52,767 nt of DNA from Methyloceanibacter sp. (lineage in GTDB: Bacteria; Pseudomonadota; Alphaproteobacteria; Rhizobiales; Methyloligellaceae), in the NCBI GenBank assembly GCA_030064755.1, contig JASJEH010000007.1, forward strand, positions 1 to 52,767. The letters run 5' to 3'. The notes below the pieces were generated by a model. The model had not been told where the DNA came from. It saw nothing but the letters and a program-made list of their open reading frames with translations, and made no database searches. How positions within the stretch are numbered: position 1 is the stretch's first letter; the number at the start of each line of letters is the position of its first letter. A program made the position numbers and the translations under genes. Shown one piece after another: positions 46,996-52,767 of this stretch.

Positions 46996-48216
46996 TCAGC
47001 CATCGAACCGGCGGAAAACAAGAGAGGCGTTTGTGCCTCCAAAACCAAAACTGTTCGACATTACAGTATCGATCGCAACATCGTCACGCCGTTCACGGAC
47101 AATCGGAACGTCCGCGACCTCCGGGTCGAGATTCTCAATGTTTGCGGACTCGCAGATGAACCCGTTGTTCATCATCAAGAGCGAATAAATCGCCTCGTGA
47201 ACGCCTGCCGCGCCGAGCGAGTGGCCAGTCAGCGACTTCGTGGCGCTAATGGGTGGGCAGTCCTCGCCGAAGACATCACGGATAGCCTGAATCTCCAGGA
47301 CATCGCCCTGGGGCGTCGATGTGGCATGCGGGTTTATGTAGTCGATCTTGTCATCGCCCAAACACTGCATGGCCATCCGCATGCACCGGACAGCGCCCTC
47401 GCCTGACGGCAGAACCATGTCGTAGCCGTCCGAGGTCGCACCGTAGCCGATGATCTCTGCGTAAATCTTGGCGCCGCGCGCCTTCGCATGCTCAAGGTCC
47501 TCGAGCACGAGCACACCAGCGCCCCCGGCAATGACAAAGCCATCGCGCGCGACATCATAGGCGCGGCTAGCCTTTTCGGGCTGATCGTTGAAGTCCGAGG
47601 ACATCGCGTTCATCGAGTCGAACAAAACCGAGAGCGTCCAATCAAGCTCCTCGCCACCGCCTGCAAACACTACGTCCTGCTTTCCGAGCTGGATCAGTTC
47701 CGCTGCATTGCCGATGCAGTGCGCGCTGGTCGAACAAGCCGATGAAATTGAATAGCTCACACCCTTAATGTGATAGGGCGTCGAGAGCGTCGCCGAGTTG
47801 GTCGAGCTCATCGATTTGGGCACTTCAAACGGGCCGACTTTTTTCGGCCCGCGTTCCCGTGTCGTGTCGGCCGCCTTGACGATGGCCCGGGTCGAAGGAC
47901 CGCCGGACCCCATGATCAGACCGGTCCGCTCGTTGGAGATGTCGCTCTCCTCCAGGCCCGCGTCCTGGATCGCCTGTTCCATAGCCAGGTAGTTCCACCC
48001 GGCGCCTGCCCCCATGAAGCGACGGACTTTCCGGTCGATGATTTCCTCCCAATCGAGGGAGGGGGCGCCGTGAACCTGAGACCGGAATCCAAGCTCGGCA
48101 TATGTGTCGGCCTTGACGATTCCAGACTTGGCCTCCCGGAGCGAGGCCACGACTTCCTGGGCATTGTTCCCAATCGAGGAAACGATGCCCATGCCGGTTA
48201 CGACTACGCGCTTCAT
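46996..48216 (-). CDS. fabB: Beta-ketoacyl-ACP synthase I (FabB)
   Basis: FabB condenses malonyl-ACP with acyl-ACP and, with FabA, directs carbon to unsaturated fatty acids. The 406-residue protein has the catalytic triad Cys161 ([12 protein letters not shown]), His297 ([11 protein letters not shown]) and His332 ([12 protein letters not shown]). It starts [16 protein letters not shown]. Placement directly after fabA, 61 bases downstream, distinguishes it from the fabF gene, which normally sits with acpP. Confidence 0.95.
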   Translation of the reverse strand: MKRVVVTGMGIVSSIGNNAQEVVASLREAKSGIVKADTYAELGFRSQVHGAPSLDWEEIIDRKVRRFMGAGAGWNYLAMEQAIQDAGLEESDISNERTGLIMGSGGPSTRAIVKAADTTRERGPKKVGPFEVPKSMSSTNSATLSTPYHIKGVSYSISSACSTSAHCIGNAAELIQLGKQDVVFAGGGEELDWTLSVLFDSMNAMSSDFNDQPEKASRAYDVARDGFVIAGGAGVLVLEDLEHAKARGAKIYAEIIGYGATSDGYDMVLPSGEGAVRCMRMAMQCLGDDKIDYINPHATSTPQGDVLEIQAIRDVFGEDCPPISATKSLTGHSLGAAGVHEAIYSLLMMNNGFICESANIENLDPEVADVPIVRERRDDVAIDTVMSNSFGFGGTNASLVFRRFDG

Positions 48217-48277
48217 TCGCTCAACGTCCTCAAAGCCTCAACGGCGACACGTCCGCCAACCCGTCACTAACCTTTGA

Positions 48278-48820
48278 CTAGCCTTTAGCGGAGTCCGCTT
48301 CTTCCGCCTGGAAGAGCCCAACCCGAAGGTCTCTAGCCGTGTAAATCGTCTCGCCGTCCGCCTTGAGCCAGCCATGGCCGGTCCCAAGCGTGAACTTGCG
48401 GCTGATAACTCTTTGCACCTCGACGATATACTCAAGCTTCTGCACCGTCGGGACCACCATCCCCGAGAATTTCACCTCGCCGACCCCGAGGGCCCGGCCC
48501 TTCCCGGGGGCACCTGTACAGCCGAGAAAGAACCCGAGCAGCTGCCACAGCGCATCGAGCCCAAGGCAGCCAGGCATCACCGGGTCACCTTGGAAGTGAC
48601 ATGCGAAAAACCACAGATCGGGCTTAACGTCCATCTCTGCTACGATCCGCCCGCGTCCATACTCGCCGCCAGCCGGCTCAAGCAGCGGAATCCGGTCGAA
48701 CATGAGCATGGGCGGCAGCGGCAGCTGCGCATTGCCCGGGCCGAACAGCTCGCCTCGGCCGCATGCGAGCAGGTCCTCATAGTCGAAGCTGGACTGCCGT
48801 TCCGCCAGTGGTTCCTGCAC
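48278..48820 (-). CDS. fabA: 3-hydroxydecanoyl-ACP dehydratase/isomerase FabA
   Basis: FabA dehydrates 3-hydroxydecanoyl-ACP and isomerises the product to the cis-3 form, opening the unsaturated pathway. The frame is open from a GTG at 48901, but GTG 48820, preceded by AAGGA, gives a 180-residue protein that matches family length and begins close to [20 protein letters not shown]. The active-site His75 and Asp89 are in [19 protein letters not shown]. It is the first gene of fabA-fabB-fabI and is divergent from irr, so the two share a promoter region of about 220 bases. Confidence 0.93.
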   Translation of the reverse strand: MQEPLAERQSSFDYEDLLACGRGELFGPGNAQLPLPPMLMFDRIPLLEPAGGEYGRGRIVAEMDVKPDLWFFACHFQGDPVMPGCLGLDALWQLLGFFLGCTGAPGKGRALGVGEVKFSGMVVPTVQKLEYIVEVQRVISRKFTLGTGHGWLKADGETIYTARDLRVGLFQAEEADSAKG

Positions 48821-49042
48821 TCTTGGTTGTCCTTCGTCGGGTTTGTCGTCCTCTGGGTGGGCTGGTTTCCTAACACATGCCTTCGCCCACCAAAAGCCCA
48901 CCTGACAGACCTGACTCCGTCGCTCAATCGATCTATCAAGTGATCCAGGTCAATGTCGTGGAGAGCACGCCGGGGCATAGGATTGCGGTTGACGCGGCTC
49001 CCTACTATATTCATAGCTTCAAGGACTTATTCGAGTAAGACG

Positions 49043-49489
49043 ATGGCAGATACGACAACCGCGAACGATCCGAAGATGGCCCCAGCAGGCGATGCAGCGA
49101 AGATGCTGCGCGGAGCTGGACTTCGGCCTACGCGTCAGCGGCTTGCCCTCGCCCGGCTTCTCTTTGCCGAAGGCGACCGCCACGTCACGGCCGAGCGCCT
49201 ACATGAAGAGGCTGTCGCGTCGAAGGTGCCTGTGTCTCTCGCGACCGTCTACAACACACTTCACCAGTTCACGGACGCTGGCCTGTTGCGTGCTGTAGCC
49301 GTGGAAGGGGCGAAGACGTATTTCGATACAAATACGTCGAATCACTACCACTTCTTCTGCGAAGAAAGCGCGGATCTGCTGGATATCGATACGAGCGCAA
49401 TTCGTATTGAGGGCCTGCCCGAGGCGCCCGACGGCAAGGTCATCTCTCGTGTGGATGTGCTGGTCCGGGTCGTCGACAAGGACGGCTAG
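49043..49489 (+). CDS. irr: Iron response regulator Irr (Fur family)
   Basis: Irr is the Fur-type regulator that represses or activates iron and heme genes in Hyphomicrobiales when heme is low. The ATG at 49043 gives 148 residues; the frame to 48953 is unlikely. The DNA-binding part contains LRPTRQRLALARLLF and VSLATVYNTLHQFTDAGLLR, and the second domain TYFDTNTSNHYHFFCEE. Many relatives have three histidines (HHH) at this heme/metal site; here it is HYH (101-103). No GCPxHD heme motif of the Bradyrhizobium type is present. The divergent position from fabA is conserved in the order. Confidence 0.92.
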   Translation: MADTTTANDPKMAPAGDAAKMLRGAGLRPTRQRLALARLLFAEGDRHVTAERLHEEAVASKVPVSLATVYNTLHQFTDAGLLRAVAVEGAKTYFDTNTSNHYHFFCEESADLLDIDTSAIRIEGLPEAPDGKVISRVDVLVRVVDKDG

Positions 49490-49528
49490 CGCCTTTCTGC
49501 GGCAGCTCTACAGCTGTTCCCTGGCTCG

Positions 49529-50110
49529 CTACTCAATCTTCTCGTTTCTGTATACGCCCCACAGTTTTTCCTGTTGGACGTAACCGGCGAAGTCGCCAAC
49601 AGACAGCTCACACCAAGAGCCGTCGCAATCGACGACATTGCCCAGGACACCAGGCTGGAGCTGGGCCACGACGCCAGATCCTGACGATCGCCTCTTATGG
49701 AGCGGGATCGAAACCGGCCCTTGTTGCCCCTTGCTCCAAGGACTGATCAGGACGGTGCGCCGGCCGCTCAAGAGACTGTGGAAGACCCACCCGTCGGCCC
49801 CCTCGCTGTCCCGGACGCGCCGCCAGTTCTCGAATTCGGCAATGACTTCGACTGGTAGGCCTGCGCGGGAGAACACCCAAACGATCGACTGGTCCGTACT
49901 GGGTCCCCGCCGGACATTGACCTTATCGGACTTAAGGCTGACGAAGCGCGGCACTGGCAATCCGGAACTCTTGCCATTCGCCGCAACGGCTATGACAGCT
50001 TCGGCCGCCGCGACCGGTGACACGACGCTGAGCAGAACAGGCCCCGCGAGAAGTACGCCTGCTGCCAGAGCACGCGCCATTCTCGACCGCACAGTTCTGC
50101 CATTGTCCAT
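49529..50110 (-). CDS. Exported SH3-domain protein
   Basis: The ATG at 50110 has a GGGGGTGAG site upstream and is preferred over the open frame from 50218. The 193-residue product has a signal peptide (cleavage near AAA, about residue 36) and two bacterial SH3-like domains. The first has KVNVRRGPSTDQSIVWVF and ends with DGWVFHSLLSG; the second covers VVAQLQPGVLGNVVDCDGSWCELSV. Such proteins bind or sense peptidoglycan or act as envelope adaptors. It is convergent with irr and divergent from the dehydrogenase at 50324. Confidence 0.85.
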   Translation of the reverse strand: MDNGRTVRSRMARALAAGVLLAGPVLLSVVSPVAAAEAVIAVAANGKSSGLPVPRFVSLKSDKVNVRRGPSTDQSIVWVFSRAGLPVEVIAEFENWRRVRDSEGADGWVFHSLLSGRRTVLISPWSKGQQGPVSIPLHKRRSSGSGVVAQLQPGVLGNVVDCDGSWCELSVGDFAGYVQQEKLWGVYRNEKIE

Positions 50111-50323
50111 CGACTCACCCCCTAAGCTGCCGAATCTTACCCCTTGAATGGCGAAGAAAAGTGAACGGATCGTGGCCCGGCGGCCCCAACGGACCCGCCT
50201 CAGGCGGCCCTCGGGCACAGTTGAGCCAAGTTGACGCTTTATCTCTCTCGATCGCTTCTGTTAGACAGAGCGCAGAATTCAACGAAAACTGGCTCTAGCC
50301 CAGCTCTTTGACGGGACATACTT

Positions 50324-51316
50324 ATGGCTTCTGAACGACCGCTCGTTATCGTCACGCGTACGCTCCCCGATGTCGTGGAGACACGGCTACGGGAACTCTT
50401 CGACGCGCGGCTGAACCTAGAGGATAAGCCCTTTTCGCGGGACGAGTTGATCGCCGCCGTGAAGGAGGCCCATGTGCTCGTGCCAACCGTCACCGATCGT
50501 ATCGACCGCACTGTGCTGAGCCAGGCCGGACCGAACCTCAAACTGATCGCGCAATTCGGTACTGGGGTCGACAACATCGACCTCGACACGGCGCGCAATC
50601 GCGCGGTCCTCGTTACCAACACGCCCGGCGTACTCACCGAGGACACGGCCGATATGACCATGGCCCTAATCCTTGCCGTACCACGACGGCTGACCGAGGG
50701 TGCCGCGCTCTTGAAGTCGGGCAGCGACGAATGGAAAGGCTGGTCGCCCACCTGGATGCTGGGTCAACGCATCTACGGTAAGCGCCTCGGCATTGTCGGC
50801 ATGGGCCGGATCGGCCAGGCCGTAGCACGGCGCGCCAGGGCCTTCGGCCTCCAGATCCACTATCACAACCGGCGGCGGGTGCCGTCTGAGGTCGAGAAGT
50901 CACTTGAGGCGACCTATTGGGACAGCCTCGATCAGATGCTCGCACGGATGGACATTATCTCTATCAACTGCCCGCACACGCCGGCGACCTATCATCTCTT
51001 GTCGGCGCGCCGCCTCGCGCTGCTCAAGCCGACGGCCTATATCGTCAACACGGCCCGCGGCGAGGTGATCGATGAAAACGCCCTCGCCCGCATGATCGAC
51101 AACAACGAATTGGCCGGCGCCGGGCTCGACGTTTTCGAGCATGAGCCTGCGGTCAACCCTAAACTGTTGCGGAACGACAGGGTCGTGGTGCTCCCCCACA
51201 TGGGTTCGGCCACGCTCGAGGGCCGTATCGACATGGGCGAGAAGGTCATCGTCAACATCAAGACTTTCCTCGATGGCCATGCGCCGCCGGATCGCGTCCA
51301 CCCCGCAATGTTCTAG
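50324..51316 (+). CDS. D-2-hydroxyacid dehydrogenase (glyoxylate/hydroxypyruvate reductase-like)
   Basis: The 330-residue enzyme belongs to the D-isomer-specific 2-hydroxyacid dehydrogenases. The dinucleotide site is GMGRIG (159-164), and the catalytic residues are Arg245 (NTARGEVID), Glu274 (FEHEP) and His292 (LPHMGSA). The acidic residue that usually binds the NAD ribose is replaced by Asn-Arg-Arg (182-184), which suggests NADP(H). Substrates such as glyoxylate or hydroxypyruvate are likely but cannot be fixed from sequence. It is transcribed alone and converges on the FAD protein. Confidence 0.88.
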   Translation: MASERPLVIVTRTLPDVVETRLRELFDARLNLEDKPFSRDELIAAVKEAHVLVPTVTDRIDRTVLSQAGPNLKLIAQFGTGVDNIDLDTARNRAVLVTNTPGVLTEDTADMTMALILAVPRRLTEGAALLKSGSDEWKGWSPTWMLGQRIYGKRLGIVGMGRIGQAVARRARAFGLQIHYHNRRRVPSEVEKSLEATYWDSLDQMLARMDIISINCPHTPATYHLLSARRLALLKPTAYIVNTARGEVIDENALARMIDNNELAGAGLDVFEHEPAVNPKLLRNDRVVVLPHMGSATLEGRIDMGEKVIVNIKTFLDGHAPPDRVHPAMF

Positions 51317-51344
51317 CGACTGGGTTCGAGTAACTGGCGGTTCG

Positions 51345-52586
51345 TTACGAACGGGCCACTGCTGGAAGGGCCACGTGCTCCGGCCGAAACCCGAGGCCGA
51401 TGATCCGGCCAGGAATGCGCCTGAGCAGCGGAAGGTCGTTTAGGACCCGAAGGGGCCACGGGACTTCCGTAAGTTCTTTGGCTTCAAGTACGGAGGAGAT
51501 GACCCGGTCCTGCAAGAACACCTGCATACGCTGGGTCAGCTTAACCGGGAGCGCCCTGCGTTTCTGGACACGGGCGAGATCGGCTTCGGTGACGTTTCGC
51601 TCCAAGAGCGGCAAGGCCAGAGTATTGGCTGCAGCGACAGCATCTTGAACCGCGAGATTGACCCCCACACCTCCCATTGGTGACATCGCGTGAGCGGCAT
51701 CGCCAATGCAAAGGAGGCCGGGCACGTACCATTTCTTCAGCCGATCGACCCGGACCGACAGCAGCTTTACGTCCTCCCAGGACTCAAGCTCACGCACGCG
51801 AACGCCGATCGAAGGCTTCAGCGCCATAATGCTCTGCCTCAAGGCCTCAAGCCCCTTGCGCCGCACCTCGTTGAAGCCGCCTTTGGGAATGACGTAGGCG
51901 CATTGCCAGTAGTCGCCGCGGTTAATCATGATGAAGAAGCGGCCCGGCTCTATCTTCCCCATCGTCTCTTCGCCATCGTCGGGCGAACGCGAGATTCGCA
52001 TCCAAAGCACATCCATCGGCGCCCCGATATCCTCGACCTCCATCCTGGCTAGAGACCGTACCGTGGAGTGGCGTCCGTCAGTGCCCACGACGAGGTCTGC
52101 GTGGACCTCCAAATCGCCAGCGTGGGTCGCTGCCTTTAGACCGACAACCTTGCCGTTGTTCGTCAAGAGCTCGTCCACATCTGCACCCATATGAAGGTCA
52201 AAGGTGGGAAAGCGTCTTCCTTGCGCCGCAAGAAAATCGAGAAAATCCCATTGCGGCATCAGTGCGATGTATTTCGCGGCCGTCGGCAGATGGGAAAAGT
52301 CGGCGACCTGCACCATGTGATCGGCGATTTCGACGCCTAGATGGTCCACCTTCTGATGGGGCAACTTCAGAAACTCATCGAGCAAACCTAGCTCGTGCAT
52401 CACTTCCATCGTCGAGGGGTGAATCGTGTCACCGCGAAAGTCGCGAAAAAAGTCCGCATGCTTCTCAAGGACGGCCACCCGCACGCCCGCGCGGGCCAGC
52501 AGGAAACCCAGCATCACGCCCGCAGGCCCGCCGCCGGCAATCGCGCACTGGACCGTGATCGTCTGTTGCTTCGGCTCGTCAGACAT
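51345..52586 (-). CDS. FAD-dependent monooxygenase-like oxidoreductase
   Basis: The 413-residue protein has the three FAD motifs of the p-hydroxybenzoate-hydroxylase class: GGGPAGVMLGFLLARAG with VLEKH at the N-terminus, the DG motif in VGTDGRHSTVRSLA, and the GD motif in CIGDAAHAMSPMGGVGVNLA. Relatives in Hyphomicrobiales are annotated simply as FAD-dependent oxidoreductases; UbiH-type and aromatic-ring hydroxylases share the fold. No substrate can be assigned. The ATG at 52586 starts the protein nine residues before the first beta strand. Confidence 0.88.
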   Translation of the reverse strand: MSDEPKQQTITVQCAIAGGGPAGVMLGFLLARAGVRVAVLEKHADFFRDFRGDTIHPSTMEVMHELGLLDEFLKLPHQKVDHLGVEIADHMVQVADFSHLPTAAKYIALMPQWDFLDFLAAQGRRFPTFDLHMGADVDELLTNNGKVVGLKAATHAGDLEVHADLVVGTDGRHSTVRSLARMEVEDIGAPMDVLWMRISRSPDDGEETMGKIEPGRFFIMINRGDYWQCAYVIPKGGFNEVRRKGLEALRQSIMALKPSIGVRVRELESWEDVKLLSVRVDRLKKWYVPGLLCIGDAAHAMSPMGGVGVNLAVQDAVAAANTLALPLLERNVTEADLARVQKRRALPVKLTQRMQVFLQDRVISSVLEAKELTEVPWPLRVLNDLPLLRRIPGRIIGLGFRPEHVALPAVARS

Positions 52587-52767
52587 CGCGTAGCCCCGCT
52601 GCTAGAGCCTTTCATGGCTAGATTGGATCAATTCTGTTGCGCGTCTGATGGGTGGGCTGTGGTGAACCAGGCCGAAGCGCGATGCACCCACATCGGGCAA
52701 GGACTGTTTCGCCACAGAGCGCCATCAGGGCGCAATCCCTTCGGGACCGGGCGTTTTGGGCCCATGA
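52587..52767. other. Right-edge region without a supported gene
   Basis: These 181 bases upstream of the FAD protein gene hold no ORF that I can support. A stretch near 52618-52640 (TAGATTGGATCAATTC) is AT-richer than its surroundings and could be part of the promoter of the leftward gene, but no clear -10/-35 pair is seen. Confidence 0.4.

Noticed and set aside
1-52767. CRISPR array, prophage, transposon or tRNA
   Set aside because: No regularly spaced repeats, integrase or transposase motifs, or cloverleaf-like intergenic sequence were seen; nearly all gaps are short and flanked by housekeeping genes.

Overview
The window is high-GC DNA, densely coded, and looks like the chromosome of an alphaproteobacterium, most likely in the Hyphomicrobiales (Rhizobiales). 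The signs are a Fur-family iron regulator of the Irr type divergent from fabA-fabB-fabI, the block lnt - HTH regulator - metK - trmB - rimP - nusA - ylxR - infB - rbfA - truB - rpsO - pnp, a cpa-type Flp/Tad pilus locus, and an IalB-family protein. I cannot name a genus. Almost all of it reads as vertically inherited core sequence: I saw no transposase, integrase, CRISPR array, phage gene, tRNA or rRNA.

Region 1 (1-9062) is a Flp/Tad pilus assembly locus. The minus strand carries cpaA-cpaB-cpaC-cpaD-cpaE and the first 43 codons of cpaF, which runs off the left edge. Divergent from cpaA is a small exported protein made only of the CpaC N-terminal domain. Next come a TadG-like von Willebrand factor A protein (minus) and, divergent from it, two TadE/TadF-like pseudopilins (plus). 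No Flp pilin gene is present in the window.

Region 2 (9059-13558) holds rimO, an IalB-family exported protein and an AsmA-family protein. Region 3 (13796-19492) is the most accessory-looking part. It is a minus-strand gene row encoding an imelysin, an OprB-type porin and a di-heme cytochrome of the DHOR/DUF1111 family, with a divergent LysR regulator. Together these suggest an envelope uptake and redox module, probably for iron, though the substrate is inferred.

Region 4 (19650-26953) is an alpha-2-macroglobulin with an intact thioester motif, translationally coupled to penicillin-binding protein 1C. Region 5 (27007-32689) is the tight operon miaB-phoH-ybeY-lnt with a CorC-like CBS protein. 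Region 6 (32783-35765) has an HTH regulator, metK with a possible regulatory hairpin over its start, trmB, and an LprI-like protein.

Region 7 (35811-45764) is the transcription/translation operon rimP-nusA-ylxR-infB-rbfA-truB-rpsO-pnp. It opens with a promoter and a terminator-like leader and closes with a strong terminator. A pair of inverted palindromic repeats sits between infB and rbfA. Region 8 (45803-52586) has fabA-fabB-fabI with a small cysteine-containing protein, divergent irr, an SH3-domain protein, a 2-hydroxyacid dehydrogenase and an FAD-dependent monooxygenase-like protein.

I found no clearly undescribed system. The best candidates for a second look are the imelysin/porin/di-heme cytochrome operon, the metK 5' hairpin, the rimP leader and the free-standing CpaC N-domain protein.
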